The notes: generated by a model from the sequence alone, not told the origin. A stretch of DNA of 64,000 bases from JACVRW01 sp036407035 (GCA_036407035.1 DASXAA010000079.1:1-64000), one strand, 5' to 3'. Numbered from the stretch's first letter, positions 48,363-56,866 are shown. Numbers and translations: made by a program.

Positions 48363-49247
48363 ATGGAGAGAGCAAGCTGGCGGTCGGATGCCCTCGGTCC
48401 CGCGAGGACGCTCGATCTGAAGCAGGGCAGCCTCCGCGCGCACGTGACCGGCGAGGGCCCGCCGGTGGTGTTCGTGCACGGGGTGCTCGTGAACGCGAAC
48501 CTCTGGCGCAAGGTGGTGCCCCGCCTCGACGGGCTCACGCGCGTGACGCTCGACCTGCCGCTCGGCTCGCACATCGATCCGATGCCGGCGGCCGACCTCG
48601 GCCCGGCCGGGCTGGCCGACCTGATCGCGGACGCGATCGAGACGCTCGGCCTCGAGGACGTGACGCTCGTCGGCAACGACACCGGCGGCGGCCTCTCGCA
48701 GATCCTCGTCACGCGCCGCCCCGAGCGCATCGGCCGGCTCGTGCTCACCTCGTGCGACGCGTTCGACAACTTCCCGCCCCGCTTCTTCAAGATCGTGCTC
48801 GCGCCGGCGCAGATCCCGGGGGTCATCCCGGTCGCGTTCGGCGGACTCCGCTGGCGCCCGCTGCGGCGCCTGCCGATCGCGTACGGCTGGCTCGTCAACG
48901 AGCAGATCGACCGCGACGCCGAGGACAGCTACGTGCTGCCGGTCCTGACCCGTCGCGACATCCGCGCGGACGTCAAGCGGGTGCTGAAGGGGCTCGACCC
49001 GAGGTACACGCTCGAGGCGGCGGAGCGGCTGCGGCAGTTCGACAAGCCGGCGCTGATCGCCTGGTCGCGCGAGGACCGCTTCTTCCCGCCCGCGCACGGC
49101 GAGCGCCTGGCGCGGACGATCCCGGGCGCGCGGCTCGAGTGGATCGAGGGTGCCCGCACCTTCTCCCCGGAGGACTTTCCGGAGCGGGTGGCCGAGCTGA
49201 TTGCGGGTTTCGCTCGCACGCGCGACACTGTGGCGGAGCGCGTCTGA
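48363..49247 (+). CDS. Alpha/beta hydrolase, haloalkane-dehalogenase-like nucleophile
   Basis: This 294-residue hydrolase has the oxyanion loop HGVLVNANLW and the elbow GNDTGGG, in which Asp replaces Ser; that is characteristic of dehalogenase and epoxide-hydrolase groups. A second Asp lies in WSREDRFFPP. The expected catalytic His (normally GHFxxED) is replaced by ARTFSPED, so normal activity is questionable. It is controlled by the adjacent TetR. The stop overlaps the CTG of the response regulator. Confidence 0.85.
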   Translation: MERASWRSDALGPARTLDLKQGSLRAHVTGEGPPVVFVHGVLVNANLWRKVVPRLDGLTRVTLDLPLGSHIDPMPAADLGPAGLADLIADAIETLGLEDVTLVGNDTGGGLSQILVTRRPERIGRLVLTSCDAFDNFPPRFFKIVLAPAQIPGVIPVAFGGLRWRPLRRLPIAYGWLVNEQIDRDAEDSYVLPVLTRRDIRADVKRVLKGLDPRYTLEAAERLRQFDKPALIAWSREDRFFPPAHGERLARTIPGARLEWIEGARTFSPEDFPERVAELIAGFARTRDTVAERV

Positions 49248-49867
49248 CCGGCATCAACGTCGTCATCGTCGAGGACCACCTGGCGCTGCGGCGGGGCATG
49301 GAGCTGCTGCTCCGCCGCCACGGCCACCACGTGGTGGGCACCGCCGACGACGCCGAGCAGGGCGAGGAGGTGATCCTCCGCAGACGGCCCGACGTCGCGC
49401 TGGTGGACCTGGCGCTGCCGGGCGACAGCGGCGCCGACCTGACGCGCCGCCTGCTCGAGCGGGAGCCCGAGCTGCGCATCCTGCTCTACACCGGCGCGGC
49501 CGACGAGGACCAGTTGCTCGACGCGCTCGGCGCCGGCGCCGCGGGCTTCGCGCTCAAGAGCGGCGACGCCGGCGAGCTCGAGGACGCCATCCGCATCGTG
49601 GCCGACGGCGGCGAGTACCTCGACCCGCGGCTGCACTCCCTGCTGAGCCGGGAGGACGCGCCGCCCGCGGGCGTGCTGTCGCCCCGCGAGCGCGAGATCC
49701 TCGACCTGCTCAGCAAGGGGCTGAGCGGCGAGGAGGCGGCGAAGAAGCTGTTCCTCTCCCCGGAGACGGTTCGCACGCACGTGCGCAACGCGATGGGGAA
49801 GCTCGGCGCGTCCACGCGCGTGCACGCGGTCGCGCTCGCCCTCCAGCGGGGCGAGATCGACGCCTAG
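49244..49867 (+). CDS. NarL-type response regulator, CTG start
   Basis: This 207-residue regulator has a REC domain (VVIVEDHLALRRGMELLLRR, phosphoacceptor Asp in VALVDLALPG, Lys in FALKSGDAG). The C-terminal LuxR HTH has LSPREREILDLLSKGLSGEE and SPETVRTHVRNAMGKLG. The REC strand begins five codons after CTG 49244, which overlaps the hydrolase stop (CTGA). No ATG, GTG or TTG is available there, so CTG is the most likely start. No kinase gene is adjacent. The stop shares CTAG with the thiolase gene. Confidence 0.88.
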   Translation: MTGINVVIVEDHLALRRGMELLLRRHGHHVVGTADDAEQGEEVILRRRPDVALVDLALPGDSGADLTRRLLEREPELRILLYTGAADEDQLLDALGAGAAGFALKSGDAGELEDAIRIVADGGEYLDPRLHSLLSREDAPPAGVLSPREREILDLLSKGLSGEEAAKKLFLSPETVRTHVRNAMGKLGASTRVHAVALALQRGEIDA

Positions 49868-51027
49868 CCGAGGCGCTCGACGATCATCGCCTGGCCCTGA
49901 CCGCCGGCGACGCACATGGTCTCGAGGCCGATCGTCTTGTCGTCGGTCTCGAGGCCGTTCAGCAGCGTGGTCATGATGCGGGCCCCGGTCATGCCGAACG
50001 GGTGGCCGAGCGCGATCGCCCCGCCGTGCGGGTTCATCTTCTCGAGCGGGATGTCGCACTCGTCCATGATCGGGATCACCTGCGCGGCGAAGGCCTCGTT
50101 CAGCTCCACGGTCTCCACGTCGCCGATCGTCATCCCGGCCCGCTCGAGCACCTTGCGGATCGCCCCGATCGGGGCGACGCCCATGTACTCCGGCTCGATC
50201 GCGGCGGTGGCTGCGGTGACGATGCGCGCCCGCGGCCTCAGGCCGAGCTCGCTCGCCTTCGTGTCCGACATGACGAGCACGGCGGCCGCGCCGTCGTTCA
50301 GCGGGCAGGAGTTGCCTGCGGTGACCTTGCCGCCCTCCTTGAAGGCCGGGTCGAGCTGGGCGAGCTTCTCGAGCGTGGAGGACGGCCGCGGGCCGTCGTC
50401 CTTCGACACGACCGTGCCGTCCGGCAGCGTGACCGGCGCGATCTCGCGGTCGAAGTAGCCGTCCTCCTGCGAGGCGACCGCCAGCTCCTGCGAGCGCTGG
50501 GCGTACTTGTCCATGTCCGCCCGGCTCACCTCGTAGCGGTCGGCCACGTTCTCCGCGGTCATGCCCATGGAGATGTACGCGTCGGGGTGCCCGTTGCCGC
50601 CCTGCAGCTTCTCGTTCTGGTCCTGGGGCCGCGCCCCCTCGACCGCCTCGTTGTAGCGCGAGACCCACTCGACGCCCGCCGCGATGTACGCGTCGCCCTG
50701 GCCTGCCACGACCGCGTTGGCGGCCTGCCTGATCGACTCGAGGCTCGACGCGCAGTAGCGCGAGATCGTCGCGCCGTTCACCGACATCGGCAGCCGCTCG
50801 GAGAGCAGCACCACGATGCGGGCGATGTTGAAGCCCTGCAGGCCCTGCGGGAGGCCGCAGCCGCAGTAGACGTCCTCGACCAGCGCGGGGTCCACGTCCG
50901 GGTTGCGCTCGAGCAGCGCGTCCACGACGAACGCGCCCATCTCGTCCGGGCGGAGCCCCGCGAGCGAGCCCTTGAAGGCGCGGCCGATTGGCGTGCGGAT
51001 GGCGTCGACGATCACTGCTTCGGGCAT
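49864..51027 (-). CDS. Acetyl-CoA acyltransferase (thiolase)
   Basis: This 387-residue thiolase has the nucleophilic Cys in SRYCASSLESIRQA. The C-terminal His and Cys are in NPHGGAIALGHPFGMTGAR and CVAGGQGQAM. It would cleave or form beta-ketoacyl-CoA. With the SDR (3-hydroxyacyl-CoA dehydrogenase type) next to it, a fatty-acid or branched-chain beta-oxidation step is likely. ATG 51027, RBS GAAGGAGAA upstream. Confidence 0.93.
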   Translation of the reverse strand: MPEAVIVDAIRTPIGRAFKGSLAGLRPDEMGAFVVDALLERNPDVDPALVEDVYCGCGLPQGLQGFNIARIVVLLSERLPMSVNGATISRYCASSLESIRQAANAVVAGQGDAYIAAGVEWVSRYNEAVEGARPQDQNEKLQGGNGHPDAYISMGMTAENVADRYEVSRADMDKYAQRSQELAVASQEDGYFDREIAPVTLPDGTVVSKDDGPRPSSTLEKLAQLDPAFKEGGKVTAGNSCPLNDGAAAVLVMSDTKASELGLRPRARIVTAATAAIEPEYMGVAPIGAIRKVLERAGMTIGDVETVELNEAFAAQVIPIMDECDIPLEKMNPHGGAIALGHPFGMTGARIMTTLLNGLETDDKTIGLETMCVAGGQGQAMIVERLG

Positions 51028-51060
51028 CGGGGATTCTCCTTCGGCGGGGGGTGGAAAAGG

Positions 51061-51810
51061 CTACTTGGGGGGCATCCGCAGCGCGCCGTCCAGCCGGATG
51101 ACCTCGCCGTTCAGCATCCGGTTCTCCGCGATGTGGCACGCGAGCCGCGCGTACTCGTCGGGCCGTCCCAGCCGCGAGGGGAACGGGATCTGCTCGCCGA
51201 GCGCCCGGCGGTGCTCCTCCGGAAGCCCGGCCAGCAGCGGGGTGTCGAACAGGCCGGGCGCGATCGTGCAGACGCGGATGCCGAGGCGCGCGAGGTCGCG
51301 CGCGGCGGGCAGCGTCAGCCCGACCACGCCGCCCTTGGACGCCGAGTAGGCGGTCTGCCCGATCTGGCCGTCGAAGGCGGCGACGGAGGCGGTCATGACG
51401 ACGGCGCCGCGCTCGCCCTCCTCGTCCGGCTCGCCGGCCGCCATCGCGTTGGCGCTCAGGCGCAGCACGTTGAAGGTGCCGATCAGGTTCACGCGCACGA
51501 CCGTCTCGAACGGCTGAAGGGTGGCCGGGCCGTCCTTCTTGACGGTGCGCTCCGCCCAGCCGATGCCGGCGCACGACGCGGCGAAGCGCAGGCCGTCCAC
51601 GGCCTCGATCGCCGCGGACACCTGGGCCTCGTCGGTCACGTCCGCCTTGACGAACGCCCCGCCCAGCTCCTCCGCGAGCGGCGCGCCCCTCTCCTCGTTC
51701 AGGTCGGCGATCGTCACGCGCGCGCCGCGCGCGGTCAGCTCGCGCGCGGTCGCCTCGCCGAGTCCGGACGCGCCGCCGGCCACCAGCGCGCTTATGCCGT
51801 CGAGCCGCAT
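51061..51810 (-). CDS. SDR, 3-hydroxyacyl-CoA dehydrogenase type 2-like
   Basis: This 249-residue SDR has LVAGGASGLGEATAREL, CAGIGWAERT, YSASKGGVVGL and APGLFDTPLLAGLPEE. The LFDTPLLAGLP pattern is typical of HSD10-like 3-hydroxyacyl-CoA dehydrogenases. ATG 51810 follows TAGTCT (51825-51820, minus strand) by 9 nt. It is transcribed ahead of the thiolase. Confidence 0.92.
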   Translation of the reverse strand: MRLDGISALVAGGASGLGEATARELTARGARVTIADLNEERGAPLAEELGGAFVKADVTDEAQVSAAIEAVDGLRFAASCAGIGWAERTVKKDGPATLQPFETVVRVNLIGTFNVLRLSANAMAAGEPDEEGERGAVVMTASVAAFDGQIGQTAYSASKGGVVGLTLPAARDLARLGIRVCTIAPGLFDTPLLAGLPEEHRRALGEQIPFPSRLGRPDEYARLACHIAENRMLNGEVIRLDGALRMPPK

Positions 51811-51902
51811 GGGCGCGGCAGACTAGTACACGCTGCGCCTCTCGCCTTTTCTTGGGCGAAGTTGGGGCGCCCGCGGCGATTGGCTGGGGAAGGAGGCCAC
51901 AG

Positions 51903-51953
51903 GAGTGTGGCGCGTTTTGGTCAACCACTGGTTGACTCAAACCCGCCACACTC
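51903..51953. repeat. GAGTGTGGCG palindrome (hairpin)
   Basis: GAGTGTGGCGCGTTTT plus GGTCAACC (51903-51926) and its complement (51930-51953) form a 24-bp arm pair with three mismatches and a 3-nt loop (ACT). The outer arms match the element at 38302 (GAGTGTGG...CCACACTC). It is followed, about 170 nt later, by the reversed GGCAACCAGGGG motif. Confidence 0.85.
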
Positions 51954-52076
51954 GGCCGCCAAGCGCTCCCGTAACACGCGCGTGCCAAACACGTCGGCCG
52001 CGCGTCACACAAGCGGGCTCGCGCGTTACAAAGCCGCCGCGGAGGCGGGCGCCCCCGGCCGCCGGCGCGTGGCCGG

Positions 52077-52147
52077 CCCCGCTGGTTGCCGCCGCGAAAC
52101 GGCAATGCCGCCGCGCAGCGGGCACCCCTGGTTGCCGCCGTAAGCGC
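52077..52147 (-). repeat. Two reversed GGCAACCAGGGG motifs
   Basis: CACCCCTGGTTGCCGCCG plus TAAGCGC (52123-52147) is a close match to the dispersed motif. CCCCGCTGGTTGCCGCCGCG (52077-52096) is a degraded second copy. Both point away from the egtD stop. Confidence 0.7.
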
Positions 52148-52198
52148 TTGGGCGAAGGCGAGCGTCGGAGGAATGCGTGCGCGCCTGGGCGGCACGCC

Positions 52199-53173
52199 CT
52201 ACGCCGGCGACGCGAACGCCAGCCCGAACAGCGCGCCGCCGTCCGTGAAGAACCCGTCCAGGCGGAGGTCGGCCTCGCGCAGCTCGCGGGCCACCGCGTC
52301 GCGCGTGAACTTCGCGCTGATCTCCGTGCGCATCTCCTCGCCGTCGGCGAACGTGATCTCGAGGTCCGCGCCGTCGATCCGCACCCGCTGGGCGCCGTTC
52401 GCGCGCAGCCGCATCTCGATCCAGGAGTTCGCCTCGTCGAACAGCGCCACGTGCTCGAAGGCCTCCGGCCTGAAGTCCGCCGCGAGCCCGTTGTTGATCA
52501 CCCGCAGCACGTTCCGGTTGAACTCGGCGGTCAGGCCGGCGCCGTCGTTGTAGGCCGCCTCCAGCACGGCCCGGTCCTTGACGAGGTCGGTGCCGATCAC
52601 GAGCCGGTCCTCCGCGGCCATCATGCCGCGCAGCCGCAGCAGGAACTGCGCCCGCTGCTCCGGGAAGAGGTTGCCGATCGTCCCGCCGAGGAAGGCGAAC
52701 AGCCGCCGCCTGCCGCGGGGCACGCGCTCGAGGTCGCGGCCGAAGTCGCCCACCACGCCGTGCACGCGCAGCCCCGGATAGAGCTCCACCAGCTCCACGG
52801 CGCACGCCTGCACCACCGACTCGTCCACGTCGAACGGCACGTACCGGCGCAGCGTGCCCGCCCCGGCCATCGCGTACAGCAGCGCGCGGGTCTTGGACGC
52901 GGTCCCCGAGCCCAGCTCCACGAGCTCCTCGGCGCCGGAGTCCTCCACGATCGCCGGCGCGTGCCTGTTCAGGATCTCCCGCTCGCAGCGGGTCGGGTAG
53001 TACTCGGGCAGCTGTGTGATCCGGTCGAACAGCTCGGAGCCGCGCTCGTCGTAGAAGTACTTGGGCGGCAGCTCCTTGGGCTCGCGCGTCAGGCCGGCGC
53101 GCACGTCGTCGGCCAGCGTGTCGTGCACGCCGTAGCAGTCGATCCGAACGTCGGCTGCCGACAGGACCGTCAT
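52199..53173 (-). CDS. egtD: L-histidine N-alpha-methyltransferase
   Basis: This 324-residue enzyme makes hercynine from histidine and three SAM, the first step to ergothioneine. The SAM motif is VELGSGTASKTRALL; other marks are LPEYYPTRCEREIL, FAFLGGTIGNLFPEQR and DLVKDRAVLEAAYNDG. ATG 53173 overlaps the egtB stop (ATGA). It comes after egtB in the operon. Confidence 0.95.
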   Translation of the reverse strand: MTVLSAADVRIDCYGVHDTLADDVRAGLTREPKELPPKYFYDERGSELFDRITQLPEYYPTRCEREILNRHAPAIVEDSGAEELVELGSGTASKTRALLYAMAGAGTLRRYVPFDVDESVVQACAVELVELYPGLRVHGVVGDFGRDLERVPRGRRRLFAFLGGTIGNLFPEQRAQFLLRLRGMMAAEDRLVIGTDLVKDRAVLEAAYNDGAGLTAEFNRNVLRVINNGLAADFRPEAFEHVALFDEANSWIEMRLRANGAQRVRIDGADLEITFADGEEMRTEISAKFTRDAVARELREADLRLDGFFTDGGALFGLAFASPA

Positions 53174-54381
53174 CGGTCGTCCTCCGCGCAGCGGAACCCG
53201 GCGAAGATCTGACGCCGCTGCGGGAGGTCCCAGTTGCGGAAGGTCACGCGCGCCACGCTCGGGCGCGTGGCCCACGCCGCGCCGCGCAGCACCTTGTGCC
53301 CGTCGCCGAAGAACACCTCCGAGTACTCGCGGTACGGCCAGGCCTCGAAGCCCGGGTAGCCGGTGAAGTCGCTCGCGGTCCACTCCCAGCAGTCGCCCAC
53401 GAACGGCCCGGCGGGCCCCGGGGCGAAGTCGAGCTGGTCCAGGTTGCCGGTCCCGTCGCCGGCCAGCGCGGCCGCCTTCTCCCACTCCGCCTCGGTCGGG
53501 AGACGCGCCCCGCGCCAGCGTGCGAACGCGTCGGCCTCGAACCACGAGACGTGCATCACCGGCAGCTCCGGCGCCGGCTCCTCGATCCGGTCGAAGCGGC
53601 GCTCGCGGCCGTCCGCCGTCCAGTACAGCGGGCCTTGCCAGCCGCCCCGCCGCCGCTGGAGCCAGCCCGCCTCCGACCACAGCTCGCGCCGCCCGTAGCC
53701 GCCGTCCTCGACGAACTCGAGGAAGTCGGCGTTCGTGACCGGCGAGCGGTCGATGCGGAAGGCCGGCAGCTCGACGCGGTGGCGCGGGCGCTCGTTGTCG
53801 TACGCGAAGCCGTCGCCGGCGTCGCCCATCTCGAACGGGCCGGCCTCCACGCGCAGCGTGCCGCGCGCGGCGGGCGCGGTCGCGGACGGGGCGCGCTCGG
53901 GCGCGAACACGCCCGGCTCCGCCAGCTGCAGCGTCTGGAGCATCGTCTCGTTGTGCTGGTGCTCGTGCTGGAGCACCATGTCCCACACGGGCGAGACCTC
54001 GTCCATTCGGTCGAGCACGGCGAGCGACCGCTCGCGGACCGCGTCCATGTAGTCGATCGCCTCGCCGCGCCGGAGGTACGGGAGGTCGCCGCGGCGGGCG
54101 CGCGGCGTCTCGGCGGCGTCGTAGACCTCGGCGAGGTCGTCGCGCAGGAGATCGAGTCCGCCGACCCGCCGGCAGAGCCACAGGTCCTCGAACGCCGCGA
54201 TGTGCCCGAGGTCCCACACGAGCGGGCTCATCAGCTTGTCGTGCACGCGGTCCATGTCGGCGTCGGCGACCGGCTCGACGAGCCGCATGGTCCGCTCGCG
54301 GGCATCCGAGAGCAGCTCCGGGATCGCATCCTTGGGAAGCGACTCGACCCCTCCGAGGGGCGTTGAGTCGATATGGCGCAT
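53170..54381 (-). CDS. egtB: Ergothioneine sulfoxide synthase
   Basis: This 403-residue iron enzyme has an N-terminal DinB-like domain with the iron site (HIAAFEDLWL, then HEHQHNETM, an HxxxHxE pattern) and a C-terminal FGE-sulfatase domain (SPVTNADFLEFVEDGG, LPTEAEWEKAAALAGDG, GDCWEWTASDFTGYPGFEAW). It joins hercynine to cysteine or gamma-Glu-Cys with O2. No egtA, egtC or egtE is seen nearby. ATG 54381 is just downstream of the dodecin gene. Confidence 0.95.
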   Translation of the reverse strand: MRHIDSTPLGGVESLPKDAIPELLSDARERTMRLVEPVADADMDRVHDKLMSPLVWDLGHIAAFEDLWLCRRVGGLDLLRDDLAEVYDAAETPRARRGDLPYLRRGEAIDYMDAVRERSLAVLDRMDEVSPVWDMVLQHEHQHNETMLQTLQLAEPGVFAPERAPSATAPAARGTLRVEAGPFEMGDAGDGFAYDNERPRHRVELPAFRIDRSPVTNADFLEFVEDGGYGRRELWSEAGWLQRRRGGWQGPLYWTADGRERRFDRIEEPAPELPVMHVSWFEADAFARWRGARLPTEAEWEKAAALAGDGTGNLDQLDFAPGPAGPFVGDCWEWTASDFTGYPGFEAWPYREYSEVFFGDGHKVLRGAAWATRPSVARVTFRNWDLPQRRQIFAGFRCAEDDR

Positions 54382-54384
54382 GGG

Positions 54385-54624
54385 CTACTCGCCCACGCGC
54401 TCCACGAGGAACGAGATGCGCACGAGCGCCCGCCACTCGTCGAGGCTGTCACCCCGGAGGCCGGTGGAGACGACGTCCACCGCCTTGATGTTCCGCAGCG
54501 ACTGGCGCGCTTCGTCGAGGGCCGCCCTCACCGCCGCGTCGGAGCTCTCCGGCGAGCTGCCCACCAGCTCGATGATCTTCGTGACCGGCACCGGGCCTCC
54601 TGTCTCGTCGAGTGACTCGCCCAT
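54385..54624 (-). CDS. Dodecin
   Basis: This 79-residue flavin-storage protein has the dodecin core KIIELVGSSPESSDAAVRAA, VDVVSTGLRG and EWRALVRISFLVE. Dodecins form a hollow 12-mer that binds FMN or riboflavin. It lies 3 nt upstream of egtB, so it is probably co-transcribed. A GTG at 54588 is an alternative start. Confidence 0.9.
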   Translation of the reverse strand: MGESLDETGGPVPVTKIIELVGSSPESSDAAVRAALDEARQSLRNIKAVDVVSTGLRGDSLDEWRALVRISFLVERVGE

Positions 54625-54681
54625 GGAGGCTACCGGGCGCGCCGATTGCGGCCGAAAGCCGATCGGGGTAGGTTCCCGGCG

Positions 54682-55182
54682 ATGGAAGCGTCGCGCACCG
54701 AGGAACGGCGCGGCTACCTCGACCTGTCGCGCCTGTCGCCGGGCGAGTACATGGGGATGGCCGCCGCAGTGGTGCTGTTCCTCTCGCTCTGGTTACCCTG
54801 GTTCACCACCGCGTCGAACAACCCGAACTCCACGGTCGGCGGTGCCAGCGGCGGCGACGGCGCCAACGCCTGGCAGGTCTTCAGCACGCTCGACATCCTG
54901 CTCGTGCTCGCATGCACGGCGCCGTTCATCCTCTCGTGGATCATCGCCCGCGGCCACCGGCTGACCTGGAAGCCGGGCGAGGTCACGATGGTGGTCGGTA
55001 TCACGGCGTTCGTCCTGATCCTCTGCAACGGGATCATCCTCGGCCGCCCCGGGGACAGCGTGGACATCGGCCTCGGCATCGGCTACTTCGTCGCGCTGCT
55101 CGCGTCGCTCGGCATGCTGCTGGCGGGCTACCTCCGGCAGGCCGTCTACGGAGACGTGCGCAAGCCCCCGGGCGTCCTGTAG
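54682..55182 (+). CDS. Four-helix membrane protein of unknown function
   Basis: This 166-residue protein has about four hydrophobic helices: MAAAVVLFLSLWLPWF, ILLVLACTAPFILSWII, VTMVVGITAFVLILCN and IGYFVALLASLGMLLAGYL. The short loops are polar. No domain is recognised. ATG 54682 follows TAGGTT (54669-54674) by 7 nt. Its stop TAG is also the first half of the glpX -10 box (TAGGGT). Confidence 0.8.
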   Translation: MEASRTEERRGYLDLSRLSPGEYMGMAAAVVLFLSLWLPWFTTASNNPNSTVGGASGGDGANAWQVFSTLDILLVLACTAPFILSWIIARGHRLTWKPGEVTMVVGITAFVLILCNGIILGRPGDSVDIGLGIGYFVALLASLGMLLAGYLRQAVYGDVRKPPGVL

Positions 55183-55191
55183 GGTCGCGCA

Positions 55192-56223
55192 ATGGAAGGG
55201 CGCGCCGAGGTCCAGGCACCTGATCAGGCCGGCAACGGGGTGCGGCCGGACCGCAACCTCGCGATGGAGCTCGTGCGGACGACCGAGTACGCGGCGCTCG
55301 CGTGCGCCCGCTGGATCGGGCGCGGCGAGAAGGAGTCGGCCGACCAGGCCGCGGTCGACGCGATGCGGATGATGCTCGACACCGTCTCGATGGACGGCGT
55401 GGTCGTGATCGGCGAGGGCGAGAAGGACGAGGCGCCGATGCTCTACAACGGCGAGCACGTCGGCGACGGGTCCGGTCCCGAGATGGACGTGGCGGTCGAC
55501 CCGCTCGAGGGCACCACGCTCTGCGCCAACGGGATGCCGAACGCGATCGCCACGATCGCGATGGCCGAGCGGGGCACGATGTTCGACCCCGGCCCGTGCG
55601 TCTACATGCTGAAGATGGCCACGTCGAGGGAGCTGGCCCACCTGCTCGACCTCGAGCGCCCGCTCGGCGAGACGCTGCAGCTGATGGCCAAGGAGAAGGG
55701 CACGGCCGTCGGCGACATCGTCGTGATCATGCTCGACCGGCCTCGCAATGAGGGGGCCATGCAGGAGATCCGCGAGGCCGGCGGGCGCATCCGCCTGATC
55801 CCGCACGGCGACGTGTCCGCCGCGCTGGCCGCGGTCACGCCCGGCGGGCCGGTCGACATGCTCTGGGGCATCGGCGGCACTCCCGAGGGGGTGCTGGCGG
55901 CGGCCGCGATCCAGTGCGTGGGCGGGCAGATCATCGGCCGGCTGTGGCCGCGCAACGACGAGGAGCGCCAGGCGGCGATCGACGCCGGGTACGACCTCGA
56001 CGAGGTGCTCGACAGGGACCGCCTCGTGTCGGGCAAGAACGTCTACTTCGCCGCGACCGGCGTGACCGACGGCGAGATGCTCGACGGCGTGCGCTACATC
56101 GGCCCGGAGGGCGCCACGACCGAGTCGATCTCGATGCGCTCGCGGTCCGGCACCGTGCGGACCATCACCGCGCGCCACGACCGCACCAAGATCCGCGAGA
56201 TCATCGGCGACCGAGCGGGGTAG
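55192..56223 (+). CDS. glpX: Class II fructose-1,6-bisphosphatase
   Basis: This 343-residue Li+-sensitive phosphatase of gluconeogenesis has IGEGEKDEAPMLYNGEHVGD, VAVDPLEGTTLCANG (metal Asp/Glu), IPHGDVSAALAAV and GIGGTPEGVLAAAAIQCVGG. ATG 55192 follows TAGGGT (55180-55185) by 6 nt, so it is leaderless. Its 3' end overlaps the convergent gene by 23 nt. Confidence 0.95.
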   Translation: MEGRAEVQAPDQAGNGVRPDRNLAMELVRTTEYAALACARWIGRGEKESADQAAVDAMRMMLDTVSMDGVVVIGEGEKDEAPMLYNGEHVGDGSGPEMDVAVDPLEGTTLCANGMPNAIATIAMAERGTMFDPGPCVYMLKMATSRELAHLLDLERPLGETLQLMAKEKGTAVGDIVVIMLDRPRNEGAMQEIREAGGRIRLIPHGDVSAALAAVTPGGPVDMLWGIGGTPEGVLAAAAIQCVGGQIIGRLWPRNDEERQAAIDAGYDLDEVLDRDRLVSGKNVYFAATGVTDGEMLDGVRYIGPEGATTESISMRSRSGTVRTITARHDRTKIREIIGDRAG

Positions 56224-56866
56224 CCTCGGGCTCCTCCTCGGTCTTGAGCGCGCCCACCACCGACGGCTCCAGGTCCATCTTCGCCAGCGAGCGCAGGAAC
56301 GCGTGCGTGACGATGATGTGGATGCGCAGCTGGGTCTCGCTGTAGAGCACCCGGCCGACGCGCGAGATCAGGCGCCCGGCGCGCCCGAAGGCAAGGGTGG
56401 GGTAGAAGCTGACAACCTCGGAGCTGACGGTGGCGGTGACCTCCGGGGAGGCGCCGTCGTCGCCTGGGGGGCGGATCACCTTGATCCGGAGGTAGCCCTT
56501 GCCGCGCCCCGGCGGGGCCACCAGCAGACCGCGGTCGATGCGCCAGGTCACGGCGCCGCCCTCGGGGAAGAAGTCGTACTCCGGCGCCTTGAACCGCAGC
56601 AGCACGAACGGCCGGCGGAACACGACCACCTCGCGCGACGTGGGCGTGTAGAGCACGCGCAGCACCCCCAGCGAGACGCGCGTGAGAAAGCGCCAGTACG
56701 TGCGCGCGAGGCGCTCGAGGTACTCAGCCGTCCAGATGCCGTCGAGCTCGGAGCGCGGCATGGTTACCTCGGCCACCTGCCTGCTGCCGACGCTGCCGTC
56801 ATCGGCGCAGGGGCCCTGCGGGACGTCGACGATGCTCACGCGCGCGTTCGTGTCGCCGCGCCTCAC
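56201..56866 (-). CDS. Uncharacterised beta-rich protein coupled to moeA
   Basis: The 221-residue product starts at GTG 56866, which overlaps the moeA stop (GTGA). It contains WTAEYLERLARTYWRFLTRV, LRFKAPEYDFFPEGGAVTWR, GRGKGYLRIKVI and HIIVTHAFLRSLAKMDL. I do not recognise the family; it may bind a lipid or act at the membrane, as the pattern EVVVFRRPFVLLRFKAPEYD is beta-rich. The function is unknown. Confidence 0.8.
   Translation of the reverse strand: MRRGDTNARVSIVDVPQGPCADDGSVGSRQVAEVTMPRSELDGIWTAEYLERLARTYWRFLTRVSLGVLRVLYTPTSREVVVFRRPFVLLRFKAPEYDFFPEGGAVTWRIDRGLLVAPPGRGKGYLRIKVIRPPGDDGASPEVTATVSSEVVSFYPTLAFGRAGRLISRVGRVLYSETQLRIHIIVTHAFLRSLAKMDLEPSVVGALKTEEEPEATPLGRR

Larger units (their letters stand above)
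51811..52198. repeat. 388-nt repeat-bearing spacer
   Basis: I see no convincing gene here. It contains the hairpin at 51903-51953, a partial inverted repeat (GTAACACGCGCG near 51971 with CGCGCGTTAC near 52020), and two reversed GGCAACCAGGGG-type motifs at about 52077-52100 (degenerate) and 52123-52147. Confidence 0.7.
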
